Counted from the stretch's first letter, positions 22,555 to 37,347 are shown. The stretch: 60,000 bases of DNA from Diphasiastrum complanatum (GCA_029204225.1 CM055103.1:46824703-46884702), one strand, 5' to 3'. Numbers and translations are program-made. The notes: generated by a model not told the origin, from the letters alone.

Positions 22555-24271
22555 TCGCCCTCCCTTCTCACTCTTTCTCTCTCATCCTTTTCTGTCTATC
22601 TGATTAGATTGGAAGTTAGACAATCTACTGTTACTCATTTTTCATTTGGCTCATTTTGTGGCTTCTTCAACTGAAGGGTTCATGATAAGAGAACAATTAA
22701 AGCTTTCATTTGTCTGCTGGTCGAGAGTATAGGCAGTTAGCTAGTTTCGGTTTTTGCAGTTGAAATAACAGTACAAATTCAATTATAAACGGCGCTCCAA
22801 TAAGTGGCATTAGTGATTACGTAATCTCCTCTCCAATCTGCCAGGAGTTTACTCCAATCTGCCGCATAAACGAAGAAACACAAGAGAGAATTTATGCATA
22901 AACATGTATGTTTGTTTTCCTCAGCTGATTCTGCAGGATTTCCTCGTGTTGATAATCCCGTTAGTTGATAACGAATTTTCAGGCTACCCAGCTGGTTGTG
23001 AAGAAAGTCTTGGTTCTGATATGCAAATATCCATAGTATATACTGCAATTGTAGAGATTGTGCTGCAGTAGCCAACATTTCTGGATCTTTCTTGGCTTCA
23101 AAAGGACAGAGAGAGCAGTTTACATTCTAACAAGTATTGGCTACTACGTACCCTTACAAGTAATACGCTGGTGCTTGAAAAAATACATTTTTTTATGAGT
23201 TGATGTATTTCAAAATCTCTTTCAATATGATTATTTGTTGAATGTTTTTTTATGTTGGCCTTGTCTTGCAAATGCAATATACTATGTGTTAAAGTTGCTC
23301 ATGGGAGTTGGTGAAGAAATCAATCGTAAAGGATAATATGAATTATTAAAACAAGAACCATACAGTTTTCTAACACAAAGGCCTTTGCTTCATGTCAAGC
23401 CAACAATTTTAGCTTATGGGAAGGCGTTCATGACATAACACGAGAACAATAAGTTGAAATTTTTTGTAGAGATAAAATTGATGTACTATTAAGATAGAAT
23501 TTAAAAATTTATCAAATTATCTTGTGCAATGGATTTATATTTTGATTTTGAAATATAACCATGATCTTCATACGTTTGTATTTTATAATAGGAAATTTGA
23601 TATCACTTTGTTTTAACTTTTGAGTATACATTTAAAATCTTAATAGATAATAATAAACTTTGGTACAAGTAGTAGAAAGCTCAATGTCTTATGATACAAC
23701 ATTTTTTTTTTTTTAGAAAATGAGTTTGGGCTTGTAAATCTGAATTTTCTAAATGTTATGTTGATGTAACATGATAAGATTCATTGATGATTAATATTAT
23801 TTCATTGTATGCTCTTCAATCCATAGTTAATTATACATAGGATTGTAATTGATTCAGTAGTGTTCTATATTGTATAGAGAACTTGAGAAAAAAAAGTAGT
23901 CTAATGCTAGGTTGATTATTGTTTTGAAGGTAATTGTTGAAATGTGATATCACTAATCATTGACTTTGTATATCACTTTGTAACATCAGTTCATGTCGAT
24001 TTGATAGGAATAGAAGATATGACATTAGGTAGGGAAACACGAAAAAAAATTTGTTACTTGCTAAAAGCAAGAATTTGCCTACAGATTAGATGCAACCATG
24101 TTATGAAAACAAAAAAATTGGAGAAGGATGTAAGGAAATGTCAAAGCCACTTGGAGATCCAACATATACTTCAAATATGCTTTCTTTGAATGGCATGTGT
24201 GTGAATCAATCTTAAGAAAAATGTATTTATTCATTTACAAGGAATGAATGTTGTTTGAACATAGTATCAAT

Positions 24272-24964
24272 CATAGATGCATTGAATCGCGATGGCTGAA
24301 ATAGCTTATGGCTGAAATTTTTGTAGGGGATCAGTGGTCAAACCAGCGTTTTGGCTCTCAAAAGTGTAGTAGATGAGGAAAAAACAAATCTTATTTTCAG
24401 TAGCTATCTGGTTGTCATTTGCTCTGGTTTTCAGTAAATGTTAATGCTATAGTTTGGACTATCAACTGTATGGATGATGATCACTTTTTTTTTTCGTTTC
24501 ATTGGAGATGTGAGTGCAATGTACATACAGTTGGCTGCATAAATATTGGGCCCTTCTCGGTGCGCATTTGGACCCCATTATTATCTACAAGGGGGGTGGT
24601 AGCAATTTTATCTACAATGTCTATATAGTAGGAAGCTCTAGGGGGTTCGGGGGGCGGTAGCCCCCCAAGAAACAGGGGGTCTGGGGGGGGGGGGGCAGCC
24701 CCCCGGTTGGGGGTTTGGGGAGCAACGATCCCCTTCATAATTTGGCCTTCCAATTCTCTGAGTGAAAACACACTTTTTGGTGTTTCGCACCCGAAATAGT
24801 CAGCAAACTACACAGTCGTAATGCTTTCAATCAGAGCTTTCATCTGATACCCATATTGCCTAAAAAGAATTTCAAAAAAAAAAAAGAAAACCTGTTCTGC
24901 GCGATTCTGAGAAAATCTCGAAAAGCGTTTCTGAATCGCGATTCAGAATCGCAGTGCATCTATG
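24272..24964. mobile_element. hAT-like TIR element (copy 2)
   Basis: 693 bp, flanked by GTATCAAT at 24264-24271 and 24965-24972. The G-run is longer than in copy 1 and the A-tract near 24873 differs. Confidence 0.72.
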
Positions 24965-25473
24965 GTATCAATTACTTTTGGACTTTGGCAAAATCCATTT
25001 TCAAAAATGGACTTGAGAATTTCAAGACATTGTTTAATTACAAAAATTCGATAATTTAATAGTATGTGAACCACGTTTCAATTGGGTATGACAAATTGTG
25101 TACTAAACTCAAGCATACACATAATATTATAAAACTTTTCATATACATATCATATGTCAAAAATCCTTTTCAAACCAATTAAAAAGTATATAACATTCAC
25201 CAAGAAATGACACATTAATAACAAATCTTTTTACAAACCGTCTTCTTTTGTTATATTATCAAAATTAGCGGTAACAACCCCTACCACTTGAGGTATTAAG
25301 TACTTACTTGCCTTTATGGTTTAGGCATAACCACCAATACAAACTATAATGTCTCTACATTTATATCCATTATCCTTCATCAGACTTCTCAAACCCAAAA
25401 CTTGAGTCTTCAGATGAATTTGTATTTGAAAGGTGATTCCAAACGGTCTTGATGCGCTAAAAAGGACTGATTC

Positions 25474-25477
<4 letters not shown>

Positions 25478-25514
<37 letters not shown>
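25478..25514. repeat. TA microsatellite (copy 2)
   Basis: 37 bases, the shortest of the three. It is followed by the hairpin (25519-25546) and T-run (25553-25563). Confidence 0.96.
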
Positions 25515-25517
<3 letters not shown>

Positions 25518-26997
25518 CAGAACCTCCAGCCGCGGTGAGAGGTTCTGAGGCATTTTTTTTTTTCCTCCCGAGTACCTCCAACCGGTGTTCGAGAAAGTCT
25601 GAATAATCCAAGAATGAAATCGATAGCTTTCTCAAAAAAATTAACTTGAAATTTGTTTTGTTAGATTTTTTATGTCTTAATCTCAAGTTTTGTAGAGGAA
25701 AGTTGTGGCAAAAGTGGATCTTGAATGGATCTAAGATCCCAAATGTTCTGGCTAAGATCTTTGCACAACAAGCTACAAAAGCTAGAAATGGCAAAGCATC
25801 CTAATGCTACCTTTGATACACATGAACTTGACAAAGCATTCAACAGACAAAAGAAACTAATAAAAGGTATTGATGGCCGCCAAAATAGCAGTAAACAGGG
25901 CTTCCAACAGCAACCACAATCCACAAAGCAATGCTCTCAATGGAGGAAGAAACTGTGACAATGATCTATTGATCTCTCTCAACAATTAAATAAGTTTCTC
26001 CAACCTGTTCTCCACGAATTTCAGCCTAATATAGGTGAAAGAGATGACTCTCTCTCCTCCCTCTAGAACTTAGGACCCAATTTTAGGGCACCAGTAGCCT
26101 AAAATAGCCAATTTTGGCCTACATGATTCTGGTGTCATTTAGAAGGTCCTGAAGTTTGAGAAGTCTCTTCAATATGAAATATATACTAAAATAAAAGTAT
26201 CTAGGCCTCTTTCACACATGTGAAAGGTTAGATCCAAAACTATGTACAAAAATTGCCAATTTAGGCCTCAAACTAGCTAGAAAACGTTGACAATTTTCAC
26301 AAAAACTGGCAACTATGAGTACCTTCATCATTAGGATCCAAAACACTTCTTAAAATAAGAATTTTCTTCAAAAAAACCTCAAAAAAGTTTCTAGAACACT
26401 GCGTCCACCCCACACCTGGGGCACAGATCATCGCAAAGAGTCAGCCGCCTTACACAAAGGGTCTGACAATTGTGTATGTCGATATGGGCAGAGGCCTTTT
26501 GAGCAGACAATTGAGTTTGTCAGTAATCACAACCGCATAGGCATTTCACTTTACTCAAATTGTTTTAAACTAAAAAAATGTGTGGTGTGGTCTATCTCAG
26601 TCAATGGATACTCAAGCGGGAAAGCTTTCCGACACGACACGATGAACACGATGTGAGAAACTTTCCGGTGAACTATTTGGTAATCATTCCTCCTAAAAGC
26701 ATCATATGGCACCCCTTTAGAATCTATAGCAGCTTCTTGAGAAAACTCAAAGCTAGAATTGTAGTAAATCACGTGCTAACTATCTACACAAAAATGATGA
26801 TTATTTTGCATCAAGAACAAAGTTTGAAGTAAGAGCGCAAAACAAAATCCAAAGATCAAATGAAAATCTAAAGAGGCTCACCTCACCATATCTGTTGCTG
26901 CAGTTGAGGCTTCACTAGACCAATTCAGATCAGTCAAAAGACATAACTGCAGAGGCAATTCACGCATATGTCGGCACCACCAACACCATAGCAATCC

Positions 26998-27498
26998 AAG
27001 ATGCTTGCAATTGCTGCAAAAAAAAATCAGCAACAATCTCCAACTCTAATCCTAAAGCTAGATAAACTCTGTATCTATGATTATTGGCTTAATTTTCAAG
27101 CTGAGTTTCTACACAAGACGAGAATTAATGAAATTATGAGTAGAACCACTGTCTAATAAAATACTTACTTCTTGATTTTTAATTGTGCCTGTTAAACGAA
27201 ATAGTTCATCAGGCAAGAAAGAAGCAATACTAAAAGAACATTCACACTCACAATCAGACAAATTAATTTCCAAAGTTTTATCTTTATCCCTTGGAATATC
27301 AATCATATGTGCCGCAGGTTTTTTTTTTTCTCTGGACAAAACTTTATCATATGTCCAGCCTTATTGCAAATGAAACAAAGATTTGCTTTCTTAGCCTTCA
27401 TCCAGGACATAGATTTCTTCAACTTTTTATTCTTCGGTTGTTGGGGTTCCTGTGAGATTTCCAGAAGTTCACACAAAACAATATCTATCTCTAGGTTC
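26998..27498 (-). pseudogene. Gypsy zinc-knuckle/protease fragment (copy 2)
   Basis: Counterpart of 10140-10640, with the same frame change and the same TAG (27109-27111). Confidence 0.78.
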
Positions 27499-27507
27499 TA
27501 TGGCTAA

Positions 27508-28237
27508 ATCACAATCTAGCATTCTAATAATAAAAAATTAATTACTTTCACATGTGTGAGATAAGTAGAAAGAAAATTAATGTATGAAGAAAGCCTTATC
27601 CACGAGTACAGAGAGACTGGACAATTCAAGCTTACTAGATAAAAATCCAAATGACAAGAGAATAGCTTCAATGCTTGATTCATTATCAAAATTGTGAGAA
27701 AACTCACATACATATATAATAGATGGGATTACCTCGAGGTAGATCAGCCCTCAAATCTTATTGTTCCACTTATAAGAGTAGTTTCTACCAAAAAAATGAC
27801 ACCTACCACTTTGCATGTTGAGAAATGCAACTCTACCTACATTTTTCATACGTGTGTGACTTTCTAGAATACATATGTACAAATGTTCATGCATGTGCCA
27901 ATACAAGTATTAGTTTGCTTTGTATGTCACTTTTGACAAACTTGACTTAATGCATGTGAAGTGGCTCGAGTTCCTACCAAGCCAAATTTGGACTTTTCAT
28001 GTTCTACACCTACATGCATGATGAAAAACTTCATCAACCCCAAAAGTCAAGATAGATGGATTTTTTATTTTCAACGCTCCTCCTAAAAAGTTATCTATTT
28101 GACTTAAACATTGATCATGGAATCAATCCAAAATTGGACCTATGCTTGATGAAGGAACTTTTACTCAAAGGTTTGGTGAGTAGATCGGTAATACATGATG
28201 TTGTATTATCAATATGTGCCAAATAGATCTCTCCTCC
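27508..28237 (-). mobile_element. Copia pol tail and probable 3' LTR (copy 2)
   Basis: Counterpart of 10650-11379. The pol tail is cut by the gypsy LTR at 28238. Confidence 0.68.
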
Positions 28238-28726
28238 TGTTATGTCCATGTCCTGTATAAGGGAATCGGGATAATTCCTGACATGGATAGTCGGGTCACT
28301 CCAGTTGTATGTGGTTATTAGTTATACTACATCATTCCGAACATGGTCGTTTCAAGTAATTAATAATCATATGAGGGCCCAGACCTATAATTGGACATAG
28401 GAGCACATGCATGGTGAATGACTCCTTTAATGCAAAAATAGGAGGTCAGTAGCTCAATATAGGCTGCATGGGGATCCTAAGGAGAATATTCTCTCCTCTT
28501 GAAGAGAATATATACCATGGAAACTCACCCATCTCCCTATTGGAATTTCAAATTCTTGAGACAGGTTTCCTCTCCTCTCTTGTGTTCATTCATGTTGGCT
28601 TGGGGGTGGATTGGTTAGGGTATTGACTATCCTCTCCATATTGGTTGGGTGGTTCATGCTCCACAGGTGTTCCTTTGGTTTGCATGTGACCAAATTCTTG
28701 AAGATCTTCATTTGGTGATCGTTATA
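28238..28726 (+). repeat. 5' LTR of plus-strand gypsy (copy 2)
   Basis: 489 bp. It differs from copy 1 by a few substitutions, for example G for A near 28269 and CTC for TAT near 28496-28498, which copy 3 shares. Confidence 0.85.
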
Positions 28727-30343
28727 GTGGTATCAAAGCTTGGATCACATCTACCAGGAGGTGAGGCTTGAGGATCTTGGATTTTTGCAGTTTCTTTGGT
28801 GTATCTCTTTGCTTACTCTTCCAGGTGGTGGAATTCATATCCAAGTAGGTGGCTTCTCAGATCCTTGGTGTACTTTCAGCCTAAAGATCATAATTTTGGA
28901 TTTGATCCATTAATTTTGATGAAAATCATAGGATTATTGATGGTTTTAGTGAATTTTTCACTAGATAGTGATTTTGGACCAAAAATTGGGGTTTTTGGAC
29001 CATAGATGGGCTATATAATCTATATTCGACTAAAATTAAAACTTTTTGTGCTTGCATGAAATGGATTTACAGATATCAGATTCAGATTTCACTTATTTGT
29101 GGATTTATCCCACAAATTTTGGTCAAAATTGGTCAAAAAACATGGGTTTCTGATGATTTTTGGACTAATTTTGTGGTAGATCTCACAATTCTTGGACAAT
29201 AGTTGGTAAGCACATTTTCACAGGTGTAATGAAACTGTCCTAGAGTTGTCATGAAGTTTCTTTAGGATTGGACACCATTAAGGGGCTCTAAAATAGTGTA
29301 TGGAATACCTTTCCAATGGGCGTCTGAACCTATTGGTTCTCATTACAAGCTTAAAGATATGATGGATTTCCTCTAATTTGAGCCATCATGCATCCAAATA
29401 GATGAGCATTAGACACCATCATCTTGAAGTTTTGCTTGTTGAAGGAGGCCAAAAATGCATTTTTTGCATGATCCGAGCTTATGATGGCTTGCTGGACCTG
29501 TTAGAAGCTTCTATGCCTCCCTAATGAACCTTAGTAGAGTACTTGTAACAATATTTGGATGCTTATTGGGCTGGAGTACAATTTTTGATGATACCACCTT
29601 CCTAAAGTGCTCCCTACTACCTGATTTTTGGCCATTTACTACTCGCATGTGTGAAGCCTAGGTGGAAGGGTGATGTGGCAAGTGCCTTGTAGACCCATCT
29701 CCCTCTGTACTATGCTTTATACCGACCAATTTGGTGTGCTGTAGAGAAAGTTATGGTTGTCTGAAATCTGGCAATTTTTAAACTAAAATTTGCAAAATTT
29801 TGGAATTGTTTTGATGCATGCATGCTTGTAACTCAGTGTCGTGCTTCTCTGTTGATGGAAATTTACGAATAGACTTGTATGCATGCTTGGATGCATCTTG
29901 CATGCGTAATTAGTAGTTTGATCAGTAGATTTCTTGCATGAAGCTATGTTTGGAAAAGCAGATTTCCTAGTAATTAGGCTATTTAGTACATAGATTTTTT
30001 TGTTTTTTCGAAAAAGTCAGTGCATATCAAGTTAGATGCATGCAAGATGTCTCAAAATGTTTTTGATATATGACAGTGCCTATGAATTGGTTAAATCAAT
30101 CTTCTTAATCGATTTTCACAGTTGGTCCACGGTTTTCGAAAATCTCGAATTTTCGTAAATTTTTGGGTTTGGTCCTAAAAGTAGTTGTTTGAATCAGTCT
30201 GATATTGATTTTGCAAAATTTTGCTTAAATGAGTGAAAGACCTTGCTGAGTAATATCGGTTACGAAGGTTCTGAACTTTTCTCTTATTAGTTGATGATTG
30301 GATATCGACTAATTAAGCTAATTTTGCATGTCAGGAAATCAAT

Positions 30344-31300
30344 ATGGCAGATGACAATGCAAATGCAGCTCTGGATGGTTAGGTGCCAATGCCTATCTAT
30401 CTGCAAATTTTCCAATTCTTAAGCCAACGCTTACTGAAATAAACAACAGGAACACTTTAAAGGATCAACAAATGGAAGTACTATTGAATCAAGTGAAAAC
30501 TTTATCTGCACCGAATTTGGGCTTTCAGCCTGAACCATTTTTGGGGGAGAAGAAAGAGAAAAAAGCCAAAGTTGTAAATGACTGGTTAACCAAGTGGACC
30601 GGTTATTTTAATCTACACGGAATTCCTGAAGAAAAAAAGATTGAGTGTTATTTTGCTCTTCCATGGGAAAGCTTCGTCATGGTGGCGTGATTTGCAACCT
30701 AAACCTACCACATGGCATGAGTTTATGGAAGTGTTCAGAAAGTCATTTGTGCTTGTGGACGACTCAGATTTCTACCAAAGATTTGTTAATTGCAAAATGC
30801 GTACTCGGAGTTTTGACTCATACCTGCAAGATTTTATGGATTTATGGAATAAAGTTCCCTCATTCGATGCAAAATTGGCAATGTGGTAGTTTATCTTAGG
30901 TCTGCCTACAGATTATCGGAATGAGTGTAATCGTAATGTGCTTCGAACTTTCGATGACATCGTACAAGTCGCGAAAGCATATGATTCCATAGTGGTGGCA
31001 TCTAAGAAGCAATACAAGGTAATCATCTGGATCATCCAGACCCAGCCAGAAGAAAGGAACGAAAAGAGTTCGTGGGAATAAAAAATCTAAGTATTTTGAT
31101 GAACTGGATCAAGCTGCATATGAGTTTAGACAAAAGAAGCATTTGTCTCGGAAAAAGACAAGAAGGACCAATGTGTGTTTCCATTGTAGTCAGTCTAGAC
31201 ACGTTATGAAATTCTGTCCAAAACAAAAAAAAGGCGCAGCTCAAGTGATTGAGATGCCAGGTAAAGAAAATCTTAAGCTAATTGTGAGTGCCAGGTAAAG
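30344..31300 (+). pseudogene. gag: gag pseudogene (copy 2)
   Basis: Same frame breaks as copy 1, plus TAG at 30380-30382, where copy 1 keeps CAG. Confidence 0.85.
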
Positions 31301-31309
31301 AAAAGTTAA

Positions 31310-31750
31310 TTGTGAGTGCGATTGTTCTTTTAGTACTACTTCATTCTTGCCAAATAATTTATTTCATTTGAAAGGCATTGTTAAAGGACATGAAGCTAGT
31401 GTTTTAGTGGACAATGGATCTACTCATAATTTCATTGAGTTTGGCCTTGTGTAGAAACTCGGCCTGGAAATTGAAGCCAATAACTATAGATATCAAGTAT
31501 ATCTAGCTTCAGGTGTGGAGTTGGAGATGTGGGATGTTAAAGTTTCAAGACTCCCAGTTTGGATCCAAGATTATAGAGAGTTAATCGATTTCCATGTTTT
31601 AGATTTAGCATGTACAAACATAATTCTAGGATAAGAGTGGTTATTTAATAAACATCATGAGATAGATTTTGAGAAGCATGTTCTCTTTTTAGTAGGGTAA
31701 AGAAATAGTTATATTGTTTGGAGACAAATATGTACATCCGTCTGGGATGA
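31310..31750 (+). pseudogene. Retropepsin pseudogene (copy 2)
   Basis: DNG replaces the DSG triad and both in-frame stops are kept, as in copy 1. Confidence 0.8.
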
Positions 31751-31979
31751 GTTCATTTACTAGTGTAGTGGAAATTTTGGATTCGCAGTATGAAGCTTAT
31801 TCTTTATTTGGTAAGCCAATTTTTCAATTTATCTGAAATACATCTAAGTAGTTGTGAATTGTCAAAAATTCTTAACTCTGTAGACTTAGATAAAGAGCAA
31901 ATTGAGAAGAATAAGATACTGTCTGAATTAAAGATGTATTTTCAGAAGAATTACCTCATGAAATATTGCCGTCCAGATT

Positions 31980-32755
31980 GGTAGACCATAAGATAGAGTT
32001 AATTCTAGGTAGTCACCCTATCTCTAGACAACCTTACAGGTCCTCTCAAAAAGAAGAGATATAGATTACTAAGCAAATTGAAAATTATTTGAAGATGGGT
32101 CATATTCAGCCAAGTAAATCACCTTGGGGTGCTCCTGTTCTTCATAAATCAAAGAAAGATGGAGGCTTCAGGTCGTGTGTTGACTACAAGGGGTTGAATA
32201 AGGTAACTATTAAGAATAAATATCTTTTGCCTCGTATGGATGATCTGGTAGATCGATTAGGTGGAGCTAAATACTTCACGAAGATAGATCTTAGTACCAG
32301 ATATCATCATATTAGGATTCATCCGAATGATGTGCAAAAGACTGGTTTTTGGACGATATTCAGTCATTATGAATGTCTCGTGCTTCCTTTTGGGTTCACG
32401 AATGATGATCTTTTTCATCCATATCTAGGGAAGTATGTGGTTGTATTCTTGGATGACATTCTCATCTACAGTAGGACACTTAAGGAGCATTTGAATCATC
32501 TTAAGACTATCTTAGATATTTTCAGACGAGAGAAGCTTTATGCTAAAGAATCTAAATGTGAGGAGGCATTACCTTTATGGTAGTCAATTTATAGTGTATA
32601 CATATCACCAGCCTCTAAAGTACTTTTGTAATCAGAACGATTTGAGGGGTCGTAAAGCTCGTTGGGCTGAGCTTATGCAGGAATTTGATGATGAGATCCA
32701 ATATGTCAAGGGAAGCTCTAACCAAGTTGCAAATGCGCTTAATCACATTATATGA
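31980..32755 (+). pseudogene. RT and RNase H remnant (copy 2)
   Basis: RT blocks, FLDD and the RT/RNase H deletion junction match copy 1. One substitution changes [10 protein letters not shown] to [10 protein letters not shown] near 32145. Confidence 0.87.
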
Positions 32756-32934
32756 ACTTTCATTCACCCAGATTTCCACTGATCTATATCTTTCATTGAG
32801 AGGGAGGTGTGAATCTGATTCTCATTTTGGTCCCATCTAAAAGATGGTGGAGACAGGAAAAAATGAGAGTGGAATAGAGATTTACTCACATGGGTCTCAA
32901 GTTCCTAGGAAAGATAAGAATATAGCATAATAGT

Positions 32935-33998
32935 TCTCTATCCGAGGTGGATTACTATTTCGGAATGGAAAAGTTTGTGTACCAGTGGATGATAAGATAA
33001 AGAAGAGAATTCTTTATGGGTGTCATGGCGTTCCCTGTGCAGGTCATCCGGGTATATACAGGACTTTGGACTTGGTCAGAAGAGAGTTTTATTGGCCAAA
33101 ACTCAAGCCATTTGTTGAGTCTTATGTGGTTAAATGTACACCTTTTCAGTTAGCCAAAGCTAAACGCTTGAAGACTAGAGGGTTGTTACATCCGCATATA
33201 TTCCTCATAAAAGATGGGAAAGTATATCTATGGATTTTGTGGTTGGACTTCCAAAGACCCAATGCCAAAATGATTCTATTTGGGTTGTGGTGGATAGGTT
33301 GACAAAGTTAGCTACTTTTATACTAATCAAGTGAACTGCTAAGGCTTTAGATTTAGCCCAGATCTTTGTGGAAAGATTATTTAGGCTTTATGGACTGCCA
33401 AGTGATATAGTTAGTGATAGAGATCCTAAATTTACAGTTCACTTCTGGTCAACTGTATTCCATAAGCTAGAAATCTCGCTTAGTTTTAGTTCTTTTGGTT
33501 GTCCAGAATCAAATGGCTAGACTGAGAGAACTAATTAGACAATCTCAGTGGAAAAATTACATTCCTTTGATTGAGTTTGCTTATAACAGTAGGAAACATT
33601 CTGCTACTAGTTATAGTCCGTTTATGCTGATGTATGATTTTCAACCTAGATCTCTGGTAAATGTAGAGACGAAGTCTGTTAAGATGCATAAAGTTGCGGA
33701 TTTCTTGCATGATATGCGTGAAATGTTGCAAGTGGCCCGTGATTGTATCTGGAGTGCTCAGGATAGAGCTAAGCACTATGCCGATCTTAAGAGGTCTCCC
33801 AAAGATTTTAAAGTTCATGATTGTCCTAAGGATTCTAAGACCATGCATACAGGGCAGCATTATAGATTGTCTACCAGATATTGTGGACCGTTTTGGATTA
33901 TAAAGAAAATTGGTTCTTTAGCTTACGAACTAGATCTTCAGAATAAATCTACAACTCACCCCAATTATATGAATCTCAATCCAATTGTCATGTATTAA
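32935..33998 (+). pseudogene. Integrase pseudogene (copy 2)
   Basis: Same core residues and same stops as copy 1. It abuts the minus-strand gypsy remnant of copy 3. Confidence 0.86.
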
Positions 33999-36900
33999 AT
34001 TTTTTTTAAAGAGTAGACGTCTAATAAAATAGAAAAATAGATTTAAGGGCTTCCATGTTTTGTAATTAATGAGATACCATTAAAGGATCGATCTATATCT
34101 CATAATTCCCAAAATACCCTTAACAAAAACCAATGGACTATGTTAGTATTATTATTACAGCAATCCCTAACCATCGGTCTATAGATCATTCTACCCAATA
34201 AATCCCTTTTAGAATCACTGATGTCCCATACAACCAGCTTTTTCTCCAAGAATCCTTTGCATCCAGATCTGTTTTGTCCAAAAAGTCAAAAAAGACGATT
34301 TGGCATTCCTATACCCAGATATAGGATCAAATTCACAACCAATTCCAAGAGATAATCCTAACAATTGAAATCTCTCATGCTTCTTTAGTGTTTCTCAAAG
34401 AATACCATTTCATATTGTACCCAACATGGACAAACAAAATGTATCATCCAAATACAATAGAACGTATTCTGACCCAAAAGAAACATAGATCTCAACAAAA
34501 ACCGAATCTCATACTGTCCTAGATATCCAATATCTATTCCATAATTGGTAAAAAGAACTTAATTCTTTTAACAAGTTAGAACTCTCTTGGCTATTACTGT
34601 CATTACGGAGAAATACTCTATAACTGAAAAGAATCCAAATTACTAGATTCTTTTATGGAACACCTTCTATCTGCATTACTTTGCAAGATCCAAAACCAAT
34701 TGCAAAATAGAGATGGTTCCATAAATGAATTATCAGTCTTGCCACTACTTCAATCATCTAACTATCGGACTTCCACTCTTTTTCCCCTTCCAAAAACGGT
34801 TCAGGTTAACTATCACCCAGCCAGTTTTGATTTGTTCATTAAGTGCCGAACTTAATCCCTAGCAAATCCACTTATAGATCAGCATAGAATTGTTCTACGA
34901 AATTTACATTATTCTTGGTCCTAATTGATCCTCATAACAGGAAATGCTCCTTAATTGACAGATTCACAAAATCTTCAACTAAAAGTGAAGGGTACAGTGA
35001 TCTTAACAATCGACTGATTTCAACTCAGTAAGATCATTTACTTTATAAGTCATTTCTGTTTGATCAATAACCAATGAATTGGAACAAATCGAAAACGTCC
35101 ATGGTTTCCTCAAATTTTACGTAAACTGGGATTTTCAAATTACATTCAATTTGGACCTAAACTGTGAAAATCGACCAAACATCGACTTGAGAGTTTCTCA
35201 TATTAGAAGAATTCTGAAGCATCCAGCATGCATCCAACGTGACATGCAGTGATTTCAAAAGAAATCAATTTTTTGGTGAATTGCTAAGAAACTGGGAAAT
35301 TAGCACTGGGATTCACAAAATCTAGACCAACTGTGAAAATCGATTAAAATTATCGATTTATCAAATTCACAGGCACTGTCACATATCAAAACTCGACATG
35401 CACTGATTTTTTCGAAAAAACAAAAAAAATCCCGTAATTAGCTTAGCCACTAGGAAATCTGCTTTTTGAACTAGAATTGCCAAAAACAGCTTCAAGCAAG
35501 AAATCTTCTGATCATTCTATTAATTACGCATGCAACATGCAACCATGCATGCATACAGGTCTATCCATACATTTTCATCAACAGACAAGCACTACACTGA
35601 GTTACAAGCATGCATGCATCAGAACATTTCAAAATTTTTGCAAATTTTAGTTCAAAAATTGCCAAACTTCTGACAGGAAACCAAATTGGTCGTTGTAAAG
35701 CACAGTACAGAGGGAGAGTGGGTCTACAAGGCACTTGCCATGTCACCTTGCACCTCTGGCTTCACACATGTGAGCAGTAAATGGCTGAAAAACAGGTAGG
35801 AGGGCGCACTTTTTTGGAGAGGTATCATCAAAAAACATATCCCAGCCCCAAAAGCCTTGGATCAAAGGTTACAAGCACTCTAATAAGGCTCATTAGAGAG
35901 GCATAGAAGCTTTTAACAGGTCCAGCAAGCAATCATAAGCTCAGATCATGAAAAAAATGCAAATTTTGGCCTCCTTCAACAAGCAAAAATTCAACATGAT
36001 GGTGTCTTATGCTCAACTATCCAAATTGGATGCATGATGGCTCAAAACAGACGCAATCCATCATATCTTTAAGCTTGTAACAAGAACCAACAGGTTCAGA
36101 CCCCCAATTGAGAGGTATTCATGCTAAAAAATCATCAAAATAACACTAATTTTTGGTGTTTTGAGCCCCCTAATGGTGTCTAATCCCTTCCAAACTTCAT
36201 GACAGCTCAGGGAAAGCTTCCTTACATCTCTGAAAAGGTTTATACAAAGTCTTGTCTGAGAATTTTGAGATCTACCCCAAAATTAGTCCAAAAAACATCA
36301 AAATACCTTGGTTTTTGACCAATTTTGACTTAAATTTGTGGGAAAAATCCACAAATTCGTGCAAACAGATCCAAATCCCTGTAAATCCATTGCATGCAAG
36401 CACTAAAAGTTCTGAATCTAGTCAAACATGGTTTCTATAACTCATTTATGGTAAAAAAACCCCAATTTTTGGTCCAAAATCACTATCTAATCCACCTTTT
36501 GACTATTCCAACATCATGCAATCATTAGATCCAATCAATAATGACTGTAAAACAGCAAATACAATCTGGAAAATGTACTACACCAGTACCTATGATCAAT
36601 TTCAAGCAAAAAACTTTAATTCTAGGTGAAAAATCCACTAAAATCATAAAAAATCCATAGATTTCCACCAAAAACTATGGAGAAACCCCATAAATATGAT
36701 CTTTAGGCTGAAAGTACACCAAATTCAGAGAAGCCACCTACTTGGAGATCAATTACACCACCTCGAAGTAACATGCAAGGAGAAATCCACAAAAACTGAG
36801 AAAATACAATAAGTAGCTCCACCTTCTAATTGATGCAAATCCATAGCTCTGATACCACTGTAAGGATCACCATATGAAGATCTGACTAGATCCTATTGCA

Positions 36901-37347
36901 AAACAACCAAAAGGACACCTGTGGATCAAAACCACCTATCCAAACCTAGATCTCTCCTGGAGTTTCCTCCTGGACCTAGCCCCCAAGCCATAGTGAAGAA
37001 CCTAAGAGAGAGGAGGAGAAACAGGCTCAAGAAGCTAAATTTCCAATAGGAAGATAGGCGATTTTTCACTAGACTTATTCTCCTCAAGAGAGAGAAAATA
37101 TTCCTTTTAGGATCCCCATGCAACCCATATTGAGCTATTGACCTCCTATTCTTGCATGAAAGCAGCCATTCACTATGCATGTGCCCCTATGTCCAATTAT
37201 AGGTCTGGGCCCTCATAGGATTACTAATTACTATAGAGGCCAAGCCCGGAATGATGAGGCATAAGTAATAACCATATACACCTGGGGTGACCGACTATCC
37301 ACGTCAGGAATTATTCCGATTCCGTTTTACAGGACATGGACATAACA
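33999..37347 (-). mobile_element. Decayed gypsy element, minus strand (copy 3)
   Basis: Counterpart of 212-3572. It lacks the 12-bp segment but keeps the 51-bp segment (about 36576-36626). Confidence 0.8.
36859..37347 (-). repeat. 5' LTR of minus-strand gypsy (copy 3)
   Basis: 489 bp. PBS at 36846-36857 on the minus strand. Confidence 0.85.

Larger units (their letters stand above)
17113..33962. repeat. Array unit, copy 2
   Basis: Second full unit, 16850 bp. Private changes include a 51-bp deletion near 19727 (present in copy 1 at about 2801-2851 and in copy 3 at about 36576-36626), a 9-bp deletion near 29290, and a cluster of substitutions at 28900-29090 in the gypsy leader. Confidence 0.9.
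28238..33998 (+). mobile_element. Ty3/gypsy retrotransposon, plus strand, defective (copy 2)
   Basis: LTR 28238-28726, PBS 28728-28739, gag from 30344, protease 31310-31750, RT 31980-32583, RNase H remnant 32540-32755, integrase 32935-33998. The stops match copy 1, with one more in gag (TAG at 30380-30382). The leader at 28900-29300 is the most diverged part relative to copies 1 and 3. Confidence 0.9.

Noticed and set aside
22779-23078. 99-codon minus-strand ORF in copies 2 and 3
   Set aside because: No motif, and closed by TAG in copy 1. Kept only as evidence for CAG-to-TAG change.
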